This document shows positions 33,790 to 42,800 of a DNA stretch of 64,000 bases, in pieces. Made by a program: the position numbers and the translations under genes. Source of the DNA: Psychrobacter arcticus 273-4 (GTDB lineage: Bacteria; Pseudomonadota; Gammaproteobacteria; Pseudomonadales; Moraxellaceae); NCBI RefSeq assembly GCF_000012305.1, contig NC_007204.1, forward strand, positions 186,001 to 250,000. The letters run 5' to 3'. Below the pieces are notes generated by a model, which was given only the letters and a program-made list of their open reading frames with translations, did no database searches and had not been told where the DNA came from. Position 1 is the stretch's first letter; each line of letters opens with the position of its first letter.

Positions 33790-33850
33790 GCTCATAGTAT
33801 TGATATGAGTCTAATAAACTCTAGACCATAAAAAACGCCAGTCGCATTTG

Positions 33851-33915
33851 AACTGACCCCCATAAGTTGGACACAATTTATGGGGTATTTTTATGGTAAA
33901 AGCTTTGTTTTTATC
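33851..33915 (+). mobile_element. IS3-family left-end fragment
   Basis: TGACCCCCATAAGTTGGACA is the usual form of an IS3-type inverted repeat; it is followed by ATTTATGGGGTATTTTTATGG, where an orfA would begin, but no transposase frame follows. A 138-bp repeat begins 13 bp later. Confidence 0.55.
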
Positions 33916-33927
33916 TGCTTGATATAT

Positions 33928-34065
33928 TATAGTCGGTGAAAAGTAATATCGATACAACACGTACTACTGGTGCAAATTTTTCTTGCTTGCTGTGCCTACG
34001 CAGACAGAGGCTGCAAAAAATTTACACCAGTAGTACTGTAGCGACTTTAAAGTATTTCAACTATA
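33928..34065 (+). repeat. 138-bp dispersed repeat, copy 7
   Basis: Full-length plus copy between pgsA and the converging gene at 34074, ending 8 bp from that gene's stop codon. Second of the two copies with exactly complementary arms (GTACTACTGG/CCAGTAGTAC). Confidence 0.93.
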
Positions 34066-34073
34066 GTTATGAA

Positions 34074-34568
34074 TTATAACGAAACTGAGAAGGTTTCGCC
34101 CATATCTTCAGCGGTTTTACCATCTTGTAGCGCTGCTGCCGCCATTTTGAACATATTCACGACGGTACTGCCGCTAAGCCAGCACTCTACACCATGCGGT
34201 ACCACTTTAATCAATTGGATGTTTGCATCTTCTTTGCCGTTAGCAAAAAAGGCACTATAGACAGGTGACCATAGCTCATCGAGCTTGGCTTTGTCAGTCG
34301 GTAATTCTGCATCACCACTAATGGATACATAGTTCTTCTCATCTTGGGTAGCATAAGTGAGACCAATTCTAGCATCGTCTTGGATATCTTTTACGACATC
34401 AGATGTTTTATCTCCGATAAACCAAATTTCTTTATTATCAAGGTTCACCTCACTGGTGGTCATCGGCCACGCATGAATATCACCTTTTTTATTACTGGTA
34501 CTTATCATGGCAAATTTCACGTCTTTAATGACGGCTTGGATTTTATCGATATGCTTTTGGTTACTCAT
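34074..34568 (-). CDS. Pyridoxamine 5'-phosphate oxidase-fold general stress protein
   Basis: FMN-binding split-barrel protein of the general-stress-26-like group; not a true PdxH. 164 residues: KFAMISTSNKKGDIHAWPMT, IWFIGDKTSDVVKDI, ARIGLTYATQDEKNYVSISGDAEL and LWSPVYSAFFANGKED are family-like. Start set at the ATG at 34568 because AAAAAGGA lies just upstream; an earlier in-frame ATG at 34586 overlaps that site. Monocistronic; likely a flavin- or F420-type stress protein of unknown substrate. Confidence 0.85.
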   Translation of the reverse strand: MSNQKHIDKIQAVIKDVKFAMISTSNKKGDIHAWPMTTSEVNLDNKEIWFIGDKTSDVVKDIQDDARIGLTYATQDEKNYVSISGDAELPTDKAKLDELWSPVYSAFFANGKEDANIQLIKVVPHGVECWLSGSTVVNMFKMAAAALQDGKTAEDMGETFSVSL

Positions 34569-34985
34569 GGCGATTTCCTTTTTCATTATAGTAAATAAAA
34601 TTTGAATTTATAATTGTTCATTTTTGAGCTTAAACAAGCTTGTGTTCGTATTTATATTTATGAACGACTGAGCTCATTAACAACTGCTAACTAGCATAGC
34701 GATGACTGGCAGGCTATTTATATAGGCGCCCAGTAAGGCGATGTGAGCGTTTGTAAGGACTATAAGCTTTAGGTAAAAATTGTGACGCTGTGCCGTCAGG
34801 CTTGCTGTTTTGATAGCAAATCGACAGTATTTGCTCAAGGCTTTAGCATCATATTACCTAAACGATTGGCAATTTATCTTGGTTTAAACCTGCTTATTAG
34901 AAGTCTTCTTGTTATAATACGCGGACCATTTACTTTGCATGGCAGAGATGCCTGTTCTTGCCTATATCCTATGGAATATGCCTTT
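34569..34985 (+). promoter_or_regulatory. Divergent region upstream of purL
   Basis: 417 bp. A TATAAT at 34913-34918 points to a transcription start near 34925. No PurR-type operator (ACGCAAACGTTTGCGT-like) was recognised. Confidence 0.45.
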
Positions 34986-37900
34986 ATGATGACCATCGCC
35001 GGACAACCGTTTCTTACCGATTTTCAGACGCAGCAACTCATCAGTCAGTTTCAGCAAAAAACCGAGCTAAATGTCAGCCAAATTCATACTCAGCAAGTGT
35101 ATGTATTATCACGAGAACTCAAAGGTGATGAGCATAAAAAAGCGCTAGACTTACTTGCTGTCGACAGTGCTACGGTTCTTGCAGCCCCTGAAAGCAATCA
35201 GTTACAAGTTATCGTTGGACCACGTTTTGGCACCATATCACCATGGGCAAGTAAAGCGACCGATATCTTTAATAACTGTGAAATTGCCATCAATCGTGTT
35301 GAGCGCGTCATTGTTTATACGCTAACCGTCGACGGTGAAGTCAGTGCGACCAATAACCAGCTGTCTGCTGCCGCTGAGCAATTATTATTTGACCGTATGA
35401 CGCAAAGCTTGGTTTATGATTTAAATGACACTAGTAAATTATTTGATGATCAGCAGCCAGCTTCGTTAAATCATATTGATGTCATCGGACAAGGTCAGGC
35501 AGCGCTTGAGTCAGCCAATACTGAGTTTGGCTTTGCGTTATCGAGCGAAGATATTGATTATTTGATGAATGCTTATGTCAATGAGCTAAAGCGCAATCCA
35601 ACCGACGTTGAGCTGATGATGTTTGCACAGGCGAACTCTGAGCATTGCCGTCATAAAATCTTTAATGCTGAATGGACCGTTGATGGCGCAGTACAGCCAA
35701 AATCACTGTTCCAAATGATTAAAAATACTTATAAAGCCAATCCGCAAGGTATTTTATCTGCTTATAAAGACAACGCGGCGGTGATGGCAGGTTCTGACGG
35801 CTTGCGTTTTTACCCGATTCCTACTGATGCGATGGATGCCAATTCTGCGCATCCTTACGATTTCCATCAAGAAGAAATCGATATTTTGATGAAAGTCGAA
35901 ACTCATAACCATCCAACGGCGATTGCTCCTTATGCGGGTGCAGCGACGGGCGCGGGTGGTGAGATTCGCGATGAAGGCGCAACCGGTCGTGGTGGTAAGC
36001 CAAAAGCAGGTTTGACTGGCTTCCATGTGTCACATCTTCATATCCCAGAACTTGCTGAGAAATGGGAGCAGTCAGGTCAATTAAGTACGCAGGATTATGG
36101 TACGCCGGATCGCATGGCAACCAGCCTTGAGATTATGACCGAAGCCCCATTAGGTTCAGCCAATTTCTCAAACGAATTTGGTCGTCCAAACCTATGCGGT
36201 TATTTCCGTAGCTTCCAATTGGACACCTCAGTGGCAAAAGATGGCAGTCAAATGCGCGGCTATCATAAGCCAATCATGCTGGCAGGTGGTTATGGCAATA
36301 TCAAACGCAATCTCATTGAAAAAAACGCCATTCAGCAAGGTGATTTATTAATCGTCCTTGGTGGCCCTGCGATGCAGATTGGTCTAGGCGGCGGTGCAGC
36401 ATCTTCGGTCGATAGTGGTTCACTCGATGAAGGCTTAGACTTTGCTTCTGTACAGCGTGACAATGCTGAGATGGAGCGTCGCTGTCAAGAAGTCATCGAT
36501 CGCTGCTGGGCACTTGCTGGCAACGATATCGATGCAAGTAACAACAGTAAAGACGGCAACCCAATCGTCTCATTGCATGACGTCGGTGCCGGTGGCTTAT
36601 CCAATGCCATGCCTGAGCTAGTCAATGACCACGAAATGGGCGCAGTGCTCAATCTACGTAAAATCCCGTCGCTAGAAGCGGGCATGTCGCCAATGGCCAT
36701 CTGGTCAAACGAAGCGCAAGAGCGTTACGTGCTAGCGATTCGTCCTGAAAGCAAAGAGCAGTTCGATGCGATTTGTGCCCGTGAGCGCTGCCCGTATGCG
36801 ATTTTGGGTGAAGCCACTGAAGTACGTCAGCTAGTGGTCGATGACGAATTGCTCCCTGAGCAGCCAGTCGATATGCCGATGCAAGTATTGCTCGGTGGTA
36901 CGCCGCAGATGAAGCGTAGTTTTGAGCGTCAAGAGAGCACCTTGCCAGCGTTAGAGCTTGGTGAAGTCAATCTGGCCGAATCAATCAAAGACGTGCTACG
37001 TCATCCAACTGTCGCTAGCAAATCATTCTTGATTAGCATTGGTGACCGTTCTATCACGGGTATGGTCGTGCGTGATCAGTATGTGGGTCGCTACCAAGTG
37101 CCTGTATCAGATTGCGCCGTTACGGCATCAGGCTTGCTAGCTCTCGATGGTCAGCCAATGAGCGGTGAGGCAATGAGTGTTGGTGAACGTACGCCTGTTG
37201 CACTTATTAGTCCAAAAGCTTCTGCACGATTGGCGGTTGGTGAAGCCATTACTAACATCGCTGGCGCGCGTATTACTCAGCTATCTGATATCACCATGTC
37301 AGCAAACTGGATGGCAGCGTGTGGCGATGATGCAGAAGATGCCGCCTTGTTTGATGCGGTATATACCGTTGGTGAAGAGCTATGTCCAGCACTGGGTATT
37401 GCTATTCCAGTCGGTAAAGATTCGCTATCAATGCGTGCCAACTGGACAGACAGTAGTGACAATGCTGAAGACAGCAGCACGGATAAATCAGTGGTTTCGC
37501 CAATGAGTTTGGTGGTGACAGCTTTTGCTCCTGTTGTTGATGTCGCAAAAACGCTAACTCCTGAGCTTATCAATGGTGATAGCGCCTTCTACCGTATTGA
37601 CTTATCTAAAGGCAAGCTACGTTTAGGCGGCTCAATTCTCGCGCAAACGCTAAGCCAATTAGGTAATGACTGCCCAGATTTAGCGCAGCCAAGCGACTTG
37701 GTCGACTTCTTTAACTTTATCCAAGCGGGTAATGAGCAAGGCGTCATCAGTGCCTATCACGATATCGGTGATGGTGGACTACTCGCGACTATCGCTGAGA
37801 TGCAATTTACCAGCCGTCAAGGTATCAAGCTGTCATTGACTGATGACAACTTATTAGGTCAATTGTTCAGTGAAGAGCTAGGCGCAGTCATCCAAGTATT

Positions 37901-39014
37901 ACCAGAAAACGTCGCTACCCTCATGGCGTTAGCAGAGCAGCATAACGTCAGCGATATGCTTAGCCTCGTCGGTCAAAGCTCTGAGGAAGACAGCTTGCTC
38001 ATCCAAACACCAACCCTCATGGGTGATGACACTCTACGCTTTAGCCGTAGCGAGCTGCAACAGGAATGGAGTCAGGTCAGCTATCAAATCGCTCGCCGCC
38101 GTGACAATCCAGCGTGCGTCCAGCAAGAGTATGACTTGATTGGCGACGCCAGCCATCAAGGTCTTATCGCTGCACCAAACTTCGATCTTAATCAAAAAGT
38201 TGAAGAGCCTTACCTTAATAGTCGTGCTGATTCAAATAACAGCAAGCCAAGAGTCGCTATCTTGCGTGAGCAAGGCGTCAATGGTCAGACAGAGATGGCA
38301 GCAGGCTTTACCCAAGCTGGCTTTGAAGCGGTCGATGTGCACATGAGCGATTTGCTCAGCGGTCGCATCAATCTACGAGACTTCGATGGTTTGGTCGCCT
38401 GTGGTGGCTTTAGTTATGGTGACGTACTGGGCGCTGGCTCTGGCTGGGCGAATTCTATCTTGTTTCATGACGAATTGCGCATGCAGTTTGTGCGCTTCTT
38501 TGCCCGTCCTGATACCTTCTCACTCGGTGTCTGTAACGGTTGTCAGATGATGGCACAGTTAAAAGACCTCATCCCGGGCGCGGAGAACTTCCCACGCTTT
38601 ATCGCCAATAAGTCGGCTCGCTTTGAAGCGCGTACGGTCAACGTCAAAGTCGAGCGCACCAAATCCATCTTGTTCAAAGGCATGCAAGACAGTATCTTGC
38701 CAATCGCTGTGGCGCATGGTGAAGGCTATGCCACGCTGGACAACACTGAGATCGACGGTATGGCAAAACATGGTCAGCTCGCCATGCGTTATGTCGACAG
38801 CCAAGGTCATCCAACTGAGACTTATCCGCTCAATCCAAACGGTTCGCTCGGCGGTGTCACGGGTCTGTGTAGCACTGACGGTCGCGTCACCATTATGATG
38901 CCGCACCCTGAGCGTACGCTACGCGCGTACAATCATAGCTGGAAACCAGAAGCGTGGGATGAGGACGGCGCGTGGATGCGTATGTTCCGTAATGCGCGGG
39001 CATGGGTTAGATAG
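34986..39014 (+). CDS. purL: Phosphoribosylformylglycinamidine synthase
   Basis: Fourth step of purine synthesis: FGAR plus glutamine and ATP to FGAM. Single large chain: N-terminal PurS-like domain (IAGQPFLTDFQTQQLISQF), linker, two ATP-binding AIR-synthase-like halves (KVETHNHPTAIAPY, GAGGEIRDEGATGRG, HDVGAGGLSNAMPEL) and a C-terminal glutaminase with catalytic Cys in GVCNGCQMM and HPER in MMPHPERTLR. The frame is open from 34782, but a TATAAT at 34913 and homology favour the ATG at 34986 (1342 residues; E. coli 1295); 34971 is also possible. Confidence 0.96.
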   Translation: MMTIAGQPFLTDFQTQQLISQFQQKTELNVSQIHTQQVYVLSRELKGDEHKKALDLLAVDSATVLAAPESNQLQVIVGPRFGTISPWASKATDIFNNCEIAINRVERVIVYTLTVDGEVSATNNQLSAAAEQLLFDRMTQSLVYDLNDTSKLFDDQQPASLNHIDVIGQGQAALESANTEFGFALSSEDIDYLMNAYVNELKRNPTDVELMMFAQANSEHCRHKIFNAEWTVDGAVQPKSLFQMIKNTYKANPQGILSAYKDNAAVMAGSDGLRFYPIPTDAMDANSAHPYDFHQEEIDILMKVETHNHPTAIAPYAGAATGAGGEIRDEGATGRGGKPKAGLTGFHVSHLHIPELAEKWEQSGQLSTQDYGTPDRMATSLEIMTEAPLGSANFSNEFGRPNLCGYFRSFQLDTSVAKDGSQMRGYHKPIMLAGGYGNIKRNLIEKNAIQQGDLLIVLGGPAMQIGLGGGAASSVDSGSLDEGLDFASVQRDNAEMERRCQEVIDRCWALAGNDIDASNNSKDGNPIVSLHDVGAGGLSNAMPELVNDHEMGAVLNLRKIPSLEAGMSPMAIWSNEAQERYVLAIRPESKEQFDAICARERCPYAILGEATEVRQLVVDDELLPEQPVDMPMQVLLGGTPQMKRSFERQESTLPALELGEVNLAESIKDVLRHPTVASKSFLISIGDRSITGMVVRDQYVGRYQVPVSDCAVTASGLLALDGQPMSGEAMSVGERTPVALISPKASARLAVGEAITNIAGARITQLSDITMSANWMAACGDDAEDAALFDAVYTVGEELCPALGIAIPVGKDSLSMRANWTDSSDNAEDSSTDKSVVSPMSLVVTAFAPVVDVAKTLTPELINGDSAFYRIDLSKGKLRLGGSILAQTLSQLGNDCPDLAQPSDLVDFFNFIQAGNEQGVISAYHDIGDGGLLATIAEMQFTSRQGIKLSLTDDNLLGQLFSEELGAVIQVLPENVATLMALAEQHNVSDMLSLVGQSSEEDSLLIQTPTLMGDDTLRFSRSELQQEWSQVSYQIARRRDNPACVQQEYDLIGDASHQGLIAAPNFDLNQKVEEPYLNSRADSNNSKPRVAILREQGVNGQTEMAAGFTQAGFEAVDVHMSDLLSGRINLRDFDGLVACGGFSYGDVLGAGSGWANSILFHDELRMQFVRFFARPDTFSLGVCNGCQMMAQLKDLIPGAENFPRFIANKSARFEARTVNVKVERTKSILFKGMQDSILPIAVAHGEGYATLDNTEIDGMAKHGQLAMRYVDSQGHPTETYPLNPNGSLGGVTGLCSTDGRVTIMMPHPERTLRAYNHSWKPEAWDEDGAWMRMFRNARAWVR

Positions 39015-39040
39015 GATTGTTTGAGTTATTTTAGATAATA

Positions 39041-39069
39041 AAAAAGGTGGGCTTTGGCTCACCTTTTTT
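39041..39069 (+). terminator. Terminator of purL
   Basis: AAAAAGGTG with internal GGC pairs with GCT-CACCTTTTTT around a TTTG loop, then a T run. Confidence 0.85.
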
Positions 39070-39211
39070 GTGTTTGGGATTTGGGTTTAAAAGTAGGGGA
39101 GCAATTCCCGCGGTAATCCCCCCCAATAAAGAATAATATTATTGATATTTGTTACTGATTTATTGCTGTTATACTATAGTATTCTTTGTTTTAATTACTT
39201 TAGAGGTATTT

Positions 39212-39685
39212 ATGGGCAGCTATATTGATTCAAATTTGATTACTAATGAACGTGTTATTAAGGAAGCCCAAGTATCATGGTGGTCGCAATGGCCATTTTT
39301 TGTGATTGGTGGTCTTTTTCTTCTCTCTGGGATGGGTGCTAGCCTTGCTCCTAATGAAGATGGCGGTGCTGGTGTCATTTTATTTATAGCAGTAAGTTTC
39401 ATTGTTTTTGCCATAATTAGGGTTATTAGTACTGAGCTTGCATTAACTACTAAGCGTGTAATCGCTAAAACTGGTTTTATTAGACGTAATACAATTGAAC
39501 TACGATTGGAGAAGGTCGAAGGCTTTGTAGTCAATCAAAGTATATTTGGTCGGATTTTCAATTATGGGTCAGTTGTAGTTTCGGGAACTGGTGGCATCAA
39601 AACTCCTATCCCCTTCATTTATAACCCAGCTGAGTTTCGTATGGTAGTCAATGAATTCTTAGAAAACCCTTCTCAATTTGATTAA
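39212..39685 (+). CDS. PH-domain (YdbS-like) membrane protein
   Basis: 157 residues. Two adjacent transmembrane helices (WPFFVIGGLFLLSGMGASL and GAGVILFIAVSFIVFAIIRVI) precede a bacterial PH domain with the standard TTKRVIAKTGFIRRNTIELRLEKVEGF and FGRIFNYGSVVVSGTGG. Start set at the ATG at 39212, 8 bp after AGAGG. First gene of the accessory stretch, converging on the HNH-Ltp gene. Function of such bPH2 proteins is not established. Confidence 0.88.
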   Translation: MGSYIDSNLITNERVIKEAQVSWWSQWPFFVIGGLFLLSGMGASLAPNEDGGAGVILFIAVSFIVFAIIRVISTELALTTKRVIAKTGFIRRNTIELRLEKVEGFVVNQSIFGRIFNYGSVVVSGTGGIKTPIPFIYNPAEFRMVVNEFLENPSQFD

Positions 39686-39705
39686 CCAACACAATAAAAT
39701 AAGAG

Positions 39706-39746
39706 AAATTAAAGCCACAACTGTCATCTTGTCGTGACTTTAATTT
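39706..39746. terminator. Bidirectional terminator, PH gene/HNH-Ltp gene
   Basis: AAATTAAAGCCAC pairs with GTGACTTTAATTT (one mismatch), A-rich before and T-rich after. It lies just outside the HNH-Ltp stop codon. Confidence 0.8.
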
Positions 39747-41497
39747 TTAGAGGTAAGGCTAGCTACGAACAAGCACGCCTGTTCTGCTCCGTAAGTTGCT
39801 TCACTTAAACTATAGTCATCACATTCATGAAGTTGTTCAATAAGGCCTTTACATGAATAACCTGAGTACTCAAGGTAATCTTTTGCTGACTTTACAGCCT
39901 GCTCTTTCCAATCAATGTTTAGACTATCTACTGCAACTGTAGCATCAGACACAACGTAATCATCGCATTCATGAAGCTGCTCAATAAGACCTTTACGTGA
40001 ATAACCTGAGTACTCAATGTAGTCTTTTGCTGACTTCACAGCCTGCTCTTTCCAATCAATGTTTAGACTATCTACTGCAACTGTAGCATCAGACACAACG
40101 TAATCATCGCATTCATGAAGCTGCTCAATAAGACCTTTACGTGAATAACCTGAGTACTCAATGTAGTCTTTTGCTGACTTCACAGCCTGCTCTTTCCAAT
40201 CAATGTTTAGACTATCTACTGCAACTGTAGCATCAGACACAACGTAATCATCACATTCATGAAGCTGCTCAATAAGACCTTTACGTGAATAACCTGAGTA
40301 CTCAATGTAGTCTTTTGCCGATCTTAGGGCATTAGCTTGTGGTCTGGTCAGATTAGTTCCTTGTTTAGTCATCGCATTTCTAGTTCTACCATCTTCAAAA
40401 GTTGAACTTTGTAGGCCTGTAGTCGGTGTACTGGCTTTAGGTGGTCGAGTCATATCTAATTTTCCTGAGTCAGTCGGTGTGCTGGCTTTAGGTGGCCAAG
40501 TCGTATCTAATTTTCTTGAGTCAGTCAGTGCAGGATTGGGTATAACATCAGCACTATATATTTTTGAACCTTTCGAGCGATTACATTTCCAGCATAATGT
40601 CTGCAAATTACTTTCACAGGTTACTCCTCCTTTTGAAAGAGGGATAATATGATCAATTTCTAGTAAAAGATTAGCTTCATCTGAAGTCGAAAGATTACAA
40701 ATCTTACAGGCATAACTATCTCTCTCTTTTATTTCTTCTCTTAGTTTCGCAGTCATAAGAGCCCTTTGACCTGCGACGCTGTTCTTAACTTTTAACAAAT
40801 TGGCTAAGTAGCCAATAAATCTCTCTAGTCTGTCTAAATTCAATTCTAAGGCAAAGTTAGACTTACTATTGCCACCAGCAGAAGCATATCTAAAGGTATA
40901 AACAGGAAAATATAAATTAGATAAACTAATTTTTTTAAAACCCAATTCTGTATTAACCCTATCTCGATAATGTCTCAAGATGTAGGGTGAGAGAGAAGTA
41001 CTGATACTTGAAACAATCGCTTCTCTCTCATTTTCTAATAGATACTTTCCCTGTTCTACAGCAGAAAAATTATTTAACACCTCTTCAAACTGCTCTAACG
41101 TCTCTTTGTTAGGACTTATATTGAAATATTTACATAAATATTTATAAGGTTGATTATCAGCACTTTTCACAATAGAAGCTGAGCAATTGTGTGTCCATCG
41201 ATTGTCACTTGATTCAGTAGCCCAAGTACGCCTCTTCATATTATAACGACTAGCATCAGATAACAGCCCTTCACCATAGTCAGTAGCCTCAGCATAAGTA
41301 TAAGACAACTTCAAATGCTCAATATGCTCATTAAGTTCGTTACACTCGTCAATGTGTTGCTGAACTCTGGCTTTCACAGCAAGAAATTTAGTCCCTTTAA
41401 AATAAGAGTCTATGACCAGTGGATAAACTACATGGCGAATAAAAGCTATTAGCAAGAAGAACACAATCAAAGACAAAATTATAGATTCAGTAGACAA
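39740..41497 (-). CDS. Membrane-anchored HNH endonuclease with Ltp-type repeats
   Basis: 585 residues. Parts in order: one transmembrane helix (residues about 6-28, IILSLIVFFLLIAFIRHVV); a 230-residue region I do not recognise; an HNH domain at about 258-311 (CKIC...EIDHIIPLSKGG...NLQTLCWKCN), with four zinc-type cysteines and the DH...N...N core; a Pro/Thr linker with a doubled KLDxTxPPKASTPT unit; and four 48-residue repeats from about 393 to the end. The repeats (AKDYIEYSGYSRKGLIEQL then AVDSLNIDWKEQAV) match the Ltp repeat of superinfection-exclusion lipoproteins. It begins at TTG with GGAG 7 bp upstream. There is no lipobox. Role unknown; DNA-entry blocking or cutting is inference. Confidence 0.85.
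   Translation of the reverse strand: MSTESIILSLIVFFLLIAFIRHVVYPLVIDSYFKGTKFLAVKARVQQHIDECNELNEHIEHLKLSYTYAEATDYGEGLLSDASRYNMKRRTWATESSDNRWTHNCSASIVKSADNQPYKYLCKYFNISPNKETLEQFEEVLNNFSAVEQGKYLLENEREAIVSSISTSLSPYILRHYRDRVNTELGFKKISLSNLYFPVYTFRYASAGGNSKSNFALELNLDRLERFIGYLANLLKVKNSVAGQRALMTAKLREEIKERDSYACKICNLSTSDEANLLLEIDHIIPLSKGGVTCESNLQTLCWKCNRSKGSKIYSADVIPNPALTDSRKLDTTWPPKASTPTDSGKLDMTRPPKASTPTTGLQSSTFEDGRTRNAMTKQGTNLTRPQANALRSAKDYIEYSGYSRKGLIEQLHECDDYVVSDATVAVDSLNIDWKEQAVKSAKDYIEYSGYSRKGLIEQLHECDDYVVSDATVAVDSLNIDWKEQAVKSAKDYIEYSGYSRKGLIEQLHECDDYVVSDATVAVDSLNIDWKEQAVKSAKDYLEYSGYSCKGLIEQLHECDDYSLSEATYGAEQACLFVASLTSKN
39783..40330 (-). repeat. 144-bp tandem repeat array encoding the Ltp repeats
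   Basis: Four units with a period of exactly 144 bp (landmark GAATAACCTGAGTACTCA at 39855, 39999, 40143 and 40287). The two central units differ by a single base; the one encoding the protein's C-terminus has diverged. Period is a multiple of three, so unit number can change without a frameshift. Confidence 0.95.
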
Positions 41498-41709
41498 AGG
41501 CTAACTCCAACAACCAGAAACAAGGGGATTTAGATAGTAAGAAAAAAGCAAAGGACAACAAGAGTCGAAAAAAAGCACTTTAAGGCATCTAAAAAATATT
41601 AGCAACAAGAAGAGAAAGAACACAGAAGAAAGCAGCGAGTAACCAACAATAAGGAGACTTTCCTAAAAAGTGTGTAACTGCTTATAATCCACTAACCGGA
41701 GAATAAGCA
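41498..41709. other. Purine-rich gap upstream of the HNH-Ltp gene
   Basis: 212 bp, strongly A/G-rich on the plus strand (pyrimidine-rich toward the minus-strand gene). Near 41656-41680, TCCTAAAAAGTGTGTAACTGC resembles an IS256-type element end. No clear promoter for the HNH-Ltp gene was found. Confidence 0.35.
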
Positions 41710-42085
41710 ATGACTACTCAATCTGACATTAAAAAACATATAGACCAAACCATTCCTGCCTCGGTACAAGCTCAAAGCCAAGAGCAACGTATTAAGGAGC
41801 TTGAACGCGAGAATAAAGAGCTCAAGCAAGCGAATGAAATCATACGTAAGGCGGCGGCTTTTTTAGCTCAGGCGGAGCTCGACCACTAACTAAAACAATG
41901 CTTCAATTTATCGATAATTATAAAGATAATTACGGGATCGAGCCAATCTGTCGAGTACTACCGATTGCCCCATCAACCTATGGATATGTGTCACCTTTTG
42001 AGTTTGAAAGACGGTATTATGATAATCTTAATCGGTTAGGCCTGGTGGCCTAACTTAAACAAACAGTCTCCGATATAGTCGGGGC
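41710..42085 (+). mobile_element. Internally deleted IS3-family element
   Basis: Two short frames. 41710-41889 (59 residues) ends [33 protein letters not shown], the C-terminal leucine zipper of an IS3 OrfA. 41898-42053 (51 residues) starts MLQFIDNYKDNYGIEPICRVLPIAPSTYG, an OrfB N-terminus, and then continues directly as YVSPFEFERRYYDNLNRLGLVA, an OrfB C-terminus. The DDE catalytic core is missing between them. A CCGATATAGTCGGGGCGGTTCA end follows. Both orfs were shortened with frames preserved; the element cannot move on its own. Confidence 0.8.
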
Positions 42086-42170
42086 GGTTCAGTTACAAAT
42101 TACCTTTGATTTGAATCCGCTTTATTCCACTATACTAAGAAAGAAGTCATCAATAAGATAAGGTCATTCA

Positions 42171-42800
42171 ATGCATCAAATGAGTGAGTGGGTGCTAGCT
42201 ATCATGGCAAATTTTGGCTATCTCGGCATTATATTTGCTATGTTTGCTGAAAATGTTTTCCCTCCTATACCGTCTGAGCTGATTATGCCAGCAGCAGGTT
42301 TTGCGGCAGCTAGGGGTGATTTAAATATATTATTAGTCATAGTGGCGGGTACGTTTGGCAGCGTTCTTGGTGCCTTACCTCTCTATTATCTGGGAACTTT
42401 GTTCAATAAAGAGCGCCTAATAGTATTTACTGAAAAGTACGGCAAATACGTGTTTATTAAGTCAGAGGATGTTTTGTCGTCCAATGCTTGGTTTGATAAA
42501 CATGGTAAGAAAGCGGTCTTTTTTGGCCGCATGGTGCCTGGTATTCGTTCACTGATCTCCATCCCTGCGGGAATGAATAAAATGCCGCTGCTCTCTTTTT
42601 TAGTATTAACGGCTTTGGGTTCTAGCATTTGGACGACAATGTTAACCCTAGCAGGGTTTTACTTGGGCAAAAACTATGAGGTCATTGCGACTATGCTAGC
42701 GCCTTACTCTAAGATTTTCTTACTGCTTGCTGTAGTGATTATCATTATTTGGCTTATCAAACGTCGACTGTCTGCTCAGCACAATAGTAATAATATTTAA
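42171..42800 (+). CDS. DedA family membrane protein
   Basis: DedA/SNARE-associated polytopic membrane protein; relatives recycle undecaprenyl phosphate or keep the proton motive force. 209 residues with FAENVFPPIPSELIMPAAGFAA near residue 25, GSVLGALPLYYLG, then the FGRMVPGIRSLISIPAGMNKM motif with the conserved Arg and Pro, and two C-terminal helices. Its stop codon is immediately followed by the terminal GGGGCTGTCC of an IS256-type relic, so the IS inserted exactly at the gene end. Confidence 0.92.
   Translation: MHQMSEWVLAIMANFGYLGIIFAMFAENVFPPIPSELIMPAAGFAAARGDLNILLVIVAGTFGSVLGALPLYYLGTLFNKERLIVFTEKYGKYVFIKSEDVLSSNAWFDKHGKKAVFFGRMVPGIRSLISIPAGMNKMPLLSFLVLTALGSSIWTTMLTLAGFYLGKNYEVIATMLAPYSKIFLLLAVVIIIIWLIKRRLSAQHNSNNI

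Noticed and set aside
39783-40330. Regular 144-bp repeats as a CRISPR array
   Set aside because: Units are contiguous with no unique spacers and form part of a continuous protein-coding frame.
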